Shown in pieces: positions 23,607-32,675 of a DNA stretch of 64,000 nucleotides. The DNA is taken from contig NC_087072.1 in the NCBI RefSeq assembly GCF_026151205.1, positions 11,818,169-11,882,168 of the forward strand, read 5' to 3'. The notes beneath the pieces were generated by a model, which was not told the DNA's origin, ran no database searches, and saw only the letters and a list, made by a program, of their open reading frames with translations. The translations under genes were made by a program, and so were the position numbers. Numbering within the stretch: position 1 is the first letter of the stretch; every line of letters starts with the position of its first letter. This stretch comes from Bolinopsis microptera. Taxonomy: Eukaryota; Ctenophora; Tentaculata; Lobata; Bolinopsidae.

Positions 23607-26600
23607 CTAGAAACATTCATAGTCCATGGTGGCAGGTATCAAGTTAAACGAAGTTACACTGACTGGCAATGTATACGATTGTCGTCTCCCTCTCTCACCC
23701 CTGACCGCTATCAGGGTGCTCCTGAGGATTGAGAATCTAATCCTGGTGCGCATATAACACATAATAGCCGCATAGTCTTCTCCTCTCTTCTGGGATAGTT
23801 TTTCAGCGAGTCTCTTGTGGTATCTTGTGGCTTGTGGACCCCATCCGCCATTTGTTGAGTATATAAGTGGAGTAAAGGTGCCTTTTTCCACCTGGATGAT
23901 TCTGTTGTTGTACTTTTTCATTTTCCTCATTTCATGAACTTTATAGATCTGTTCCATATCTTTTTTGTCATATGTGGGTGAGTTGGGGTGGGTAACACAG
24001 ACATCAAAGAATGTTCGTTCAAATGTGCTCCAGAGACCTCGTGAGGATACATCAGGTGCAGCTCTATCAGCATTGGTACCAACAATTTCTTCATTATCAA
24101 GGGGTATCAATGCTGGCTCAGTCACTACATCTCTGCATACTTCACGCTGCAGCTCTGCATTTAGATCGCGGATGTTGTTGTGTCTCATAGAAACATAGCC
24201 ACCTTTCTTGCATATAAGTGTGTGATTCACATTATTTCTCTCTCCACAAGCACAGTGAAATGGGGTGTTAGGGATCTCCCAACCATAACGCAAGTACAGA
24301 GCATCACGGAACTCAATCTTGTTCAGGGAGTAGCCAAATCTCTTCAATGGAAGTGCAGTAAGCCAACATCCTGAACCTTTCTCTTTGATGAACTGGAGAG
24401 ATCTCTTTAGGTTGGGATCTCTTACACTGTCCTCTATTGATTTGCTAACCGTAAATAAGTGTTTCTCCTTGATTGCCTTGAGACTTTTTATAGTGTCATT
24501 TTGAATTGACATGTTGTAATATTCAAGGGTGTTTTGCTGGTTGATAATCAGGTCTGTGAGGTCTTTTGTGATGGTGACTGAGGCTGTGAATTCTCTATTG
24601 CAGTTTTCAACTGGGTTGGAGATACCTAGGCCACCATGTCTGACTGGCAATGCAAATATGGAGCGGTCCAAGTCTGATACGTTCTTACCCAAGATTGCTG
24701 GAATAAAATCTGTTCTGATGCAATCCTCCAATGGTTGAAACAAGTGACTTATACCCGGGATGGTCCTCTGAATGAACGTCCACCGGTGACAAATTCCCTT
24801 AGTATATGCAGTCAAAGCAGCTTGGGGCTCCTCAACAGCAATTGATGACAACAGCTTGATGTCCTGACACCATTTATGGACTTTATCTGAGACATATTTG
24901 TTCTTAAAAACTTCGCTGCCAATTGCTGCACCCAAATGGCGTTCTCCTTCAGACCCGATTTTAATACCAGTGCCTGAGAATACTTTCTGCGCAAGATCTA
25001 GGTCCTCGGTTTTCTTCACAATCAGGACGGTCTTACTGGCTTTTGGGTAATATCCATACTTTGGTCCTTGCTCCAACAGCGTATCCCACCATATCTTAAT
25101 ACCTTCAATCTTTCCACCAGCACTACTGTCGTCTGCATACCAAGACTGTTTGCAAACACTGGGCTTGGAGGCTGTGGCTAGGTCATCTACTAGAGGCTTG
25201 ATCCCTAACGCATAGAATGCCATTGCTGCTACATCTCCCTGAGTTGAACCTTCCTCAGACTTAAGTTGGTAGTGGTCCTCGGTAGTATTAATGATCAGGT
25301 CTGCTGGCTTTTGGTAGTGGTTCTTTAGATACTGATAGAGCGGAGGACAGATCTCATGAACATTGTGAAGGGCTGCTTCTCTATTAAGACGATTGAACGC
25401 ATTATCAGCGTCAACCTGTAGTATTGCTTCAGTGTCACTGTCTTCCCAGATCTGTCTCATTGCATGAATGGAAGCCTCTATTCCTGATTTGAGCCCTGCA
25501 CAGGTCTGCAGTGGGCCAGCAGCATATTGTATATCAGTTTTGAAAGACATTATAACTGCTTTTCCAATGATTCTGCGCAATATCTCGCCGATTCCAATTG
25601 GTCTTACACCAGGTTTCCCGTTCTTATCCTGGCCTTTATCAAGAGGGATTAATCTGCATGCAGTGAACTCTTTCAGACAGCAATGATGGATATCTTCTCT
25701 ACAAAGGCGCCTTGCAACAATTGCTATAGACTCAGCAAGTGTCACTGATGCTTTGCCAAATGATTTGCTGCAGATGATATGCTTCCACAAATCTGAGTCC
25801 GTTAGTGTTGGGCCGCCTGATCCATCCAAATATAAACAAGCCCTCTTGACAGTCTCTGCGTCAATCCTCTCAAATATCACTTCCTGAGGTGGAGGAGTAC
25901 TGTGAGGGTGCAGAACAACTGGATCTGCTTTAACAGCTGGAGGGTGTTTCTCCCCAAGGACCTGTTTAATGTTTGCTGTTAGGCTGTGAACTCCTAAGGT
26001 GTCATTGGAACTGTCAACATATTTGGTGGCTTGTTTAACTTTCCCAAGAAGCATTAGTCGGCAGAAACTCTTCTTCCTGGATTCCTCGCTGATTTTTTGT
26101 TGCTGCACCAAGGCTTTCTGAATACTCCTGCACTCCATCATTAGATCGTCAAGTTCTCCATTTTTCCATTTAACCAAACGCTTGGTGAGATATGTTACAT
26201 GGTCTCTTGCTTTTGACTTGCTTGACGGTTTTTGCAACATGATTGGCAAGAAGATATGAACCAGTGCGAACGATAGCCTTTCCCACTTGGTAGCATCTGC
26301 AAATAAGAGGATGAGCCGAGTCAGTTCTTTTATAAAGTCGCTACCTGATTTACCTCTGGGAACTAGGAAAAGATTCTTTCTCCATGTCACCATCTCTTGA
26401 TAAACAGCTTGGACTTTCTCAGCTATCAACTCTTCATCAACCATTGAGCCCCAATTAATTTTGTTTGCTTTCACTGCTTGACAAGTATCACAAAACCATA
26501 TCTCTTCATTATCCATCTCAGCGTACTCGGTTTCACTGATAAACAAACAAGGTGCATGGAACCATTCTTCACAGCCATCACAACCCAATGCCTTATCCGA

Positions 26601-26966
26601 ATCCCCCACAACACTCCTACACACGGGACAGTTATAACAGATATCATTTTCCTCGTCAGGAGCATCAATGATCTGCTGGTTCTCTACATTATCCCTACAT
26701 TTCTGACAAACCCACCGTTCACTGTCCACTGGTGCAGACTTGCCAAGACATTTAGGATGGAAAAATGTCTTACAGGAATCACATTGAATGCTACAAGGTT
26801 CTGATATAAGATCTTTGGGACAGATTCCACATAACAGAGAAACAACAGGTGTAACATAAGCAATACCTTCAGAAGACAGGTGTTGAGATATCTCCGGATC
26901 ACAGGTGTCTGGTAGCTGTACACTCTCTGTTTCTGCTGTCTTGTCTTCACCGCTGTTTGTTATCAT
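23607..26966 (-). CDS. Retrotransposon polyprotein: two PHD fingers, reverse transcriptase, endonuclease-like C-terminus
   Basis: One uninterrupted minus-strand ORF of 1119 aa from the ATG at 26966; the frame is open ten codons further upstream without an earlier ATG. Residues ~45-165 hold two PHD fingers (CGICPKDLI with CQKCRDN; CPVCRSVVGDSD with CDTC). Residues ~360-690 are a reverse transcriptase: LIPLDKGQDKNGKPGVRPIG, ILQVDADNAFNRLNRE (motif A Asp), EEGSTQGDVAAMAFYALG (motif B) and WYADDSSAGG (YxDD intact). The C-terminal third has a CxC-H-C cluster (CACGERNNVNHTLIC), then RAAPDVSSRG, FFDVCVTH and VEKG, resembling the PD-(D/E)xK restriction-like endonucleases of early-branching non-LTR elements. 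No RNase H is seen. An A-rich 3' tail and three truncated relatives nearby show it is mobile. The intact frame suggests recent activity or selection; a domesticated gene is the alternative. Confidence 0.88.
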   Translation of the reverse strand: MITNSGEDKTAETESVQLPDTCDPEISQHLSSEGIAYVTPVVSLLCGICPKDLISEPCSIQCDSCKTFFHPKCLGKSAPVDSERWVCQKCRDNVENQQIIDAPDEENDICYNCPVCRSVVGDSDKALGCDGCEEWFHAPCLFISETEYAEMDNEEIWFCDTCQAVKANKINWGSMVDEELIAEKVQAVYQEMVTWRKNLFLVPRGKSGSDFIKELTRLILLFADATKWERLSFALVHIFLPIMLQKPSSKSKARDHVTYLTKRLVKWKNGELDDLMMECRSIQKALVQQQKISEESRKKSFCRLMLLGKVKQATKYVDSSNDTLGVHSLTANIKQVLGEKHPPAVKADPVVLHPHSTPPPQEVIFERIDAETVKRACLYLDGSGGPTLTDSDLWKHIICSKSFGKASVTLAESIAIVARRLCREDIHHCCLKEFTACRLIPLDKGQDKNGKPGVRPIGIGEILRRIIGKAVIMSFKTDIQYAAGPLQTCAGLKSGIEASIHAMRQIWEDSDTEAILQVDADNAFNRLNREAALHNVHEICPPLYQYLKNHYQKPADLIINTTEDHYQLKSEEGSTQGDVAAMAFYALGIKPLVDDLATASKPSVCKQSWYADDSSAGGKIEGIKIWWDTLLEQGPKYGYYPKASKTVLIVKKTEDLDLAQKVFSGTGIKIGSEGERHLGAAIGSEVFKNKYVSDKVHKWCQDIKLLSSIAVEEPQAALTAYTKGICHRWTFIQRTIPGISHLFQPLEDCIRTDFIPAILGKNVSDLDRSIFALPVRHGGLGISNPVENCNREFTASVTITKDLTDLIINQQNTLEYYNMSIQNDTIKSLKAIKEKHLFTVSKSIEDSVRDPNLKRSLQFIKEKGSGCWLTALPLKRFGYSLNKIEFRDALYLRYGWEIPNTPFHCACGERNNVNHTLICKKGGYVSMRHNNIRDLNAELQREVCRDVVTEPALIPLDNEEIVGTNADRAAPDVSSRGLWSTFERTFFDVCVTHPNSPTYDKKDMEQIYKVHEMRKMKKYNNRIIQVEKGTFTPLIYSTNGGWGPQATRYHKRLAEKLSQKRGEDYAAIMCYMRTRIRFSILRSTLIAVRGERGRRQSYTLPVSVTSFNLIPATMDYECF

Positions 26967-27242
26967 CGTAGCGGACTTTCCATTGTCATACCTCAATAAA
27001 TGTAATAGATTTGTAGTGTTGTAATTAGTTTAAAACTAATTTTAATTTCTTCTTCGTAGGGGGCTGTGGTCAATATCACTAATGGTAAGATCGTGACCAC
27101 TGTAAGATAGAGCATTGGAGCCCTGTGCTTACCCCGGTAAAATTAATAAATCAAGGAAAAAAAATGTTTAGCTTTTGTTTTTTTTGCATTTAGTAAATCG
27201 TTTAGTTGCTTGTATAAAGCCGATGATCCTTGGTAGTGAGAA
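26967..27242. other. Short spacer between two retroelement pieces
   Basis: No gene seen. A T-rich run at 27160-27190 may be the A-rich region of a minus-strand LINE. Confidence 0.4.
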
Positions 27243-28107
27243 TTAGTCCACTATGTCTGTCATGCTAAGATAAAAGGAGTCAAAGTATCCTCCTCGTTGG
27301 TAAGACCATTTCGGGCACTGGCCAATATAGTGGTTCATTGTCTCCTCCTCCGTGAGACAGTGTGGACAAATTTTGAGGACCGTTGTCGGCTTGAACTTAT
27401 TAATGTGGTAGTTTAGTTCACAATTTCCAGTAAGGAATTGTGTTGCTGTTCTTATGCTCTCTTTGCCAAGTTTCGGGATTGATCTGGCGAACTTATGTCT
27501 CCATACTCGTTTGAAGTGAGTGTTGGGCAACGATCTCCATCTTTCCCTCATTTTCCGATGACTTATACTCCGCAGCGCTCCCTTCCACATTATACCTTTG
27601 GTATTGGTAGTTGCGCATGAGCGGAGTCCAAATTATCGGAGCCTTTTTTGGCAAGAGAGTCTGCCTTTTCGTTACCATCATAGCCTTTAAGAGCTGGAAT
27701 CCATCGTAGTAGGACTTGATTGTCTGTTGCTAGTAGGTTCAGCTCACTTATTGCCCTGCTGGTGCTTTTTGATTTGACTTTGATATTGCTCATTGCCATT
27801 ATTGTCACCTGGCTATCGCAGATTATGATGATTTTTCTACTTTTGGTTCCAGATTCCCGTAGTATTTTGGCTGCTGTGCCTATGGAAAATGTCCTATCTC
27901 GGCCTGGAAGACGGTTGAGTTGGTTCCTAGGTGGTAGGACTCCTCGCGTGGAGGGGTGTCGTTATCGACAATGTACACTCCTGCTCCAACTTGTTCATTC
28001 ATTTTGGAGCCGTCTGTGTAGCATTGTATGGTGTTGGCGTCATTCTCAATTTCCTCGTACTCTGAGAGTCGTGGAATTTCTGTGGTAAAACCAATGTAAA
28101 GAACCAC
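27243..28107 (-). pseudogene. RNase H and zinc-knuckle end of a jockey-type LINE, frameshifted
   Basis: The minus strand encodes CYTDGSKMNEQVGAGVYIVD (first catalytic Asp), STVFQAEI (Glu), IICDSQVTIMAMSN (second Asp) and GYDGNEKADSLAKKGSDN (last Asp), the RNase H signature in order, then CPHCLTEEETMNHYIGQCP, a CCHC cluster, and a stop at 27243. At least two frameshifts (near 27890 and 27590) separate the pieces. This is the typical 3' end of I/jockey-group LINE ORF2. It lies upstream of the PHD/RT ORF on the same strand but in a different frame and of a different lineage, so it is a separate insertion. Confidence 0.85.
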
Positions 28108-28356
28108 AGATAGTTTTAAATTTACGTTGTCGTATAACTATAAACAAGTAAATCCTGTTTTTAAGAATGCGCGGCGTTGGCGGCCAGTTATTGACTTATA
28201 CATAAAATTGAATTTTAAATAGAAATGTGAATATATTAAAATTTAAAACTAAATATTATTATATTATGATTGTAAAATAAAGGATAAAATTTAAATTTGT
28301 TTCACACAAATTTGTTTCACAATTGACAATTAAATGTCAATATTCAGTGATATAGT

Positions 28357-28725
28357 TTATTGGTCTTGTCCTTCAGAATCGAGTTTGATGGCCTTTAGTA
28401 ACTGTTCGTAGAGTTTTGTATGGGTGATTAGGTTCAAGGTTGCCCTTATATGATCTATGATCAGTTGGCATAAAAATTGGTACGAAAATTTGTCTAAAAC
28501 TTTAATATTATATGAAATAAATAACCTAAATGTGTTGATTGACAATGTCAACCCATCAAGATCGTTGCTCTGCGAAGCAAGAATGCTAGTTTGCGCGGCG
28601 CGTCGAAGCGGCGAAGTCTTCCAAATAAATGAGCTATAGAAATGTTCTTTTTCGTAGGTTTGTAATATAACTTGATTCACGATGTCAATCATTCGCAGCT
28701 CGGCGAGGCCTAGTGGTACGTGCAT
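28357..28725 (-). CDS. Hypothetical 122-aa ORF starting inside a dispersed repeat
   Basis: Minus-strand frame with ATG at 28725 and stop at 28357. Composition is protein-like and helical (FSYQFLCQLIIDHIRATLNL), with a Ser/Arg patch (KTSPLRRAAQTS). No family is recognised. The first ~18 codons (MHVPLGLAELRMIDIVN) lie in a sequence repeated at 28868-28920 and 56651-56702, where the frame is disrupted. It may therefore be part of a mobile element or a retrocopy family rather than a host gene. Confidence 0.3.
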   Translation of the reverse strand: MHVPLGLAELRMIDIVNQVILQTYEKEHFYSSFIWKTSPLRRAAQTSILASQSNDLDGLTLSINTFRLFISYNIKVLDKFSYQFLCQLIIDHIRATLNLITHTKLYEQLLKAIKLDSEGQDQ

Positions 28726-28920
28726 CTCGCCGATCTACCGAAGAGAAAAATTATTTGATGTACGGCCCAGTAGTAAAAGTAAAATAAAGTAAAGTACAAT
28801 TTATAACATAACATCATCACATGTGCATATGATATGTTTGTAGCGAGATGCGTTACTGTGCCTCGCTAGATCGGCGAGATGCGCTACTGTGCCGCGCCGA
28901 GCTGCGATGAATTGATGATG
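28683..28920. repeat. Inverted pair of ATCGGCGAGATGC repeats
   Basis: 28686-28735 and 28868-28920 are inverted copies of a sequence reading ATCGGCGAGATGC, then CTCGCCGAGCTGCGA, then AATTGA. A third copy is at 56651-56702. Each copy also has internal dyad symmetry (CGGCGAG against CTCGCCG). Confidence 0.72.
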
Positions 28921-29199
28921 AATTAACACGACAATGGGGGTCACGACGAGATACAAGGGCCAATCAATCGTGCTTTCCAATAAATTTGTAAAATTCACAC
29001 TTAGTCTAAAGCAACTTTTGAAGCAAAATGTATCAAAATCGGAGACCAAAATAACATGCAACTTATAAAATTTAGAAAGCGTTTGATTGACGTTTGCCTT
29101 CAAATATCACATATGACGTCCACGTCAGCTAGATTTCGGCCAATTTTTTTTCTTCCCCTGCCAGAAACTGTTAGCATTGAGCGACCCCTTTGTAGGTTT

Positions 29200-30225
29200 A
29201 TAACCTTTTAAGACGCGCGCACCGAGTTGGACTTGTCGACGGTCCTGAAACAATAATATGTGAAACAAATATTTTCGGATTTTTTTCCCTTTGAATCAAT
29301 AAAGTTAAATGATTTGTTGTAAATACTGAGATCAAACTACTTTTCTTTGCTTCCTCCTGCCTCTTCTTCCTCTCCTTTATGGCTAAAAACGAATATCTCT
29401 GTCTGCCTTGCAGAGGTCCAAGTTGATCCAATAAGTTGACTTTTTACAGCCCTTACCATGGTCAGCGTAGAAATTTACTGACTCTTCATCACGTGTCTGG
29501 ATGATGAGCGGACGACGGTGATCTGGCTTGTCAGCATCAAGCTTGCCAGAGCGATGGCAGCTTATCATGTCGTCCTTCTTAATCTTTAGGGTCTCCATGC
29601 AGAACTTGGAGTCGTCCTCTTGACGTTGCTTAGTGGTAGTCTTTTTGCTCTCTGGAACCTTGAGCACACACAGATTGAGTTTTCGTTTGTTTCGCTCAAA
29701 TGTATCAGTGTGCATCTTCATTTGTACTTCCGAAATAACAGTTTCAGAAGCTTGTTCACGACTCATGTCATCAAGAACCTTCTTCTGGGTTTGTGCTGTT
29801 ACCTCAGAATAGCTAGACGAACAGCTTTATCAACTGTTTTTCTCTGCGCTGCCTTTGAGGGATTCTTTGAGAGAGTTTGTCAGAGATGGTGTAATAAGCT
29901 TGATCTCTTCTTTGAGGATAGCCCTGATTGCTCTGTTTTCAACAGAGTCGGGTGAGGTGTTGGGTACCACGAAACAATACGGACACTTCCAGTTGATAAG
30001 AAGTTGAAGCATTTCCTCCTTTAAACCTGTCAAGCCGACACAACTGAGATGCCAGTAAAGTTTACAGGATTCACACTCTACTGAAAGCTGCTACGGAATT
30101 TAATCTTCGCACTGACAATATTTCTCTTCAGACTTTGGAACATTGATGGTAGAATCCTCCTTTGGGGGGCTCATCTTCACTTTGCTTCGTGTCGACGCCC
30201 TTTCGGGTACATTCTTTGGCTTCAT
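29200..30225 (-). pseudogene. CR1-like LINE ORF1 with PHD finger (copy B)
   Basis: From the ATG at 30225 the minus strand reads MKPKNVPERASTRSK, then YCQCED and, after two in-frame stops, CESCKLYWHLSCVGLTGLKE and INWKCPYC, a PHD finger with all Cys/His positions present. After further stops the same frame continues as NLCVLKVPESKKTT, IKKDDMISCHRSGK and RRPLIIQTRDEESVNFYADH. This resembles the RRM-like/C-terminal part of LINE ORF1 proteins that bind the element RNA. A frameshift near 29385 leads to LAIKERKKRQEEAKK. Close relative of copy A at 19334-19960. Not functional as it stands. Confidence 0.82.
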
Positions 30226-30430
30226 CCCTGAACTCAAATTATTTGTTATATAGTAGTGTTGAAAGTATTAAAACATTGCTATCAATATTTTAAAACTTTA
30301 ACCAACAAATATTATATATTAAAGTCACTATTGTGACGGTACATTAGAACTAGACGGAAACAAAGTGTGAAGGGCCTGAACGGAACCCCTCGGTTTCAGT
30401 TCCTTATATACAAGTTTCAAAACACATGAT

Positions 30431-30645
30431 CTACTCCATTATTATAGGGGCAGGGATGAGGTTGTATGAGACTTCTAATAGATGAATCTCATGTTTGGTG
30501 TCCACCTTCTTTCCTCTGTACCCTCGTAGAGCAATAAGAGTTGTTCTCAACATTGCAAATCTTATCCTTGTCCTCGCATACCTTACTACATCGCAGTGTC
30601 TGTAATCCTTCCTTTTTCTTGCTATGAGGTCTGCTACTCTACTTT
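30431..30645 (-). pseudogene. C-terminal fragment of a PHD/RT-type element
   Basis: About 70 uninterrupted codons on the minus strand, VADLIARKRKDYRHCDVVRY, ARTRIRFAMLRTTLIALRG and, at the end, SYNLIPAPIIME before the stop at 30431. They align with the end of the intact element (RTRIRFSILRSTLIAVRG ... SFNLIPATMD). It is truncated at its 5' end, typical of incomplete target-primed reverse transcription. Confidence 0.8.
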
Positions 30646-30979
30646 ATCAATATTATTAGATATTTTATGTCCTTATCTACTTGGATTGAAAATATCTTTT
30701 CCATACTCGACTGATCAATTCACAATTTTGTAGGCTTCAATTAAATCTCCTCTAACTCGTTTCTCTGGAAGTGTTGTAATCTGTAAGGCATCTAACTTTT
30801 CCTATGTATGAGAAGGGGCCCTGTCAATAAATCAAGTATCTACAAATGAGGAAATACTAACATTTATTATTAACGTGCTCTGCCAATTACATTTTTAATT
30901 GAATGTATACATTGTTTTTTCAAATATTGATAGAAATATATAAATTGTTGTCAAATAATTTTTCATCAGAGCGTGTTAT

Positions 30980-32143
30980 CAGCTCACAGTGGGGCTCCAT
31001 GCTGACATTTAGCCTAAAAACGAGTTTTCCTAATGTTTTAGATTGTTGTAAATTCTGATAGAGAATAAATAACCGGATTCAATGCTTTTTAAATTAGCTC
31101 AATATCTCGGTTGGGTCAAAATTTACAACCATTTGAAAAGCGCGCCTGAAAATAACCTGCCTGCACATGCCCAGAAACTCAATTTCACTGCCATTTTTGA
31201 GTCAGGCTGAGGTTCCTTTTGTTTTCAATGTTTTTCAACTTTTGATTGATTGAACATGGATATAAGCATTCTTAGTACTGTTTAAGAAGAAAAAACCATG
31301 ATTTCGGTCAATTTTGGATTTTTGGTAGCTAAAATTAGAATATTTTTCAAAAATAGGCCTTAAAATTTCATTCGCTGACCACAAATGGGTGGTAAAGTTA
31401 TAAATGGCCCCATATGGCCCGGGTTTCATTATGTTTTCTATGTTTTCCCATAATTTTTCTAGCAGAACCCAGAAAATTTGGCTTCGGAACGCTTCGGAAA
31501 AAAAATTATGACCCATTTTTGGTACTAGCCTGAGGTGAAAAATCGCGTCAAAATAGCGCGAAAAATGAAAACTGATAGATTAAAAACTGATTTTTTCATT
31601 TATTTCATAGCTTTTTGGTGAACACTTCGATATTTTATGCTAATACCAGCAAAGTTCAATTGGAATAAGCAATATTTGGATGGAAAAATAGTGCATATGA
31701 GCCAAAAATAGCCAAAATCTGGCAATTTGAGCTCGGAAAATCCAGGGGCAACTCTGATTTCATAGGATTTTTCTTATGTTTTTGTCATATTGCATAGTTT
31801 TTATGGTTCTTCTTTCTGAAATACCCTTAAACAATCACATCAGCATGATTGATGACCATTTCCATACGAAAAAGCAGAAAAATGGGACAGAAACCGCTTA
31901 AAATTCGATGAAATCTTAAAACTGCTAGTCAAAAAAGATGCTTTTTGTGTGACAGAAAGTGCCAAATTTTCGAAAAAATTGATTTTTTGCCCAAAAAAGT
32001 AGTGAAAGTTGTCCAATTTCACTGAAATAAGTCATAATTGACGATTTAATCCAAATTGACACCACCAAGATGTGGCCAGAGGCATAAAAGGGCAAAAAAA
32101 CCAAATGTCAGCATGCCCTTTACGCGAGCCCCACTGTGCAGCT
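30980..32143. mobile_element. DNA element with CACAGTG ends and 5-bp target duplication (Transib-like)
   Basis: The element body is 30985-32138 (1154 bp). Both ends read CACAGTGGGGCTC when read inward, and a further CATGCTGACATTT block is repeated in inverted form inside each end. CAGCT is duplicated at 30980-30984 and 32139-32143, and the related LINE copy at 21.8 kb has the unbroken site TTATCAGCTTTTGAAAT. CAC-starting ends with a CACAGTG-like heptamer and 5-bp target duplications are features of Transib transposons and of RAG recombination signals. No transposase is encoded, so it would be a non-autonomous member. The superfamily call is inference from the ends only. Confidence 0.72.
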
Positions 32144-32188
32144 TTTGGAATAAATCGACATCTTTTGTTAGAAAGTTAGAAATTCAGT

Positions 32189-32475
32189 GTCTGTTACAGT
32201 GGCGTAACGTTGTCTGTTGGCGCCCCCGGCCGAAAAGGCGCCCCCTCCCCTTTTGGTGCCCCTCCCTAAAATTGAACAAATCAGGTGATTTTAGAGGATA
32301 CGCCGGTAAAATCTCTAAAAAATGTGAATCTAGATCAAAACGCGCAGTTTTGCTAGTACTTTAGTTAAGTTTTCGAAGTTGTCCCCCATTCAAACGACGA
32401 TTTGGCGCCCCCCTAAGACGGCGTCCCCTGCACAGCGGGGTCAGCGGGGCCCTTTGTTACGCCACTGGTCTGTTA
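32189..32475. mobile_element. hAT-like MITE, 271 bp, with 8-bp target duplication
   Basis: The body 32197-32467 starts CAGTGGCGTAAC and ends GTTACGCCACTG. GTCTGTTA flanks it on both sides (32189-32196 and 32468-32475), while copy 1 of the host repeat has a single GTCTGTTA. An 8-bp duplication with CAGTGGCG-type ends is typical of hAT elements. Confidence 0.9.
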
Positions 32476-32675
32476 TCGATTTAAAACTAATCTAGAGGAA
32501 TTTAGAAAGCTTATATTTATAGTTATAGTGAATGGAAATCTAGCGTCCGCCAAAACGAAACAACGGGCGCAATTCTTGTTAATCGACCAATTCGTACATT
32601 GTACAGGATTTCTTTCTACCCTGTTTTAAAAAATTTTCTATTGTTTTATTACAGACATTGTATTAGTTTTTATTT

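Larger units (their letters stand above)
30695..32675 (-). repeat. LINE remnant, copy 2, carrying two nested insertions
   Basis: Reverse-complement counterpart of 21427-22110. The minus strand encodes LDALQITTLPEKRVRGDLIE at about 30785-30710. The copy is interrupted by the 1154-bp element at 30985-32138 and the 271-bp element at 32197-32467; both insertions are absent from copy 1. Confidence 0.8.
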
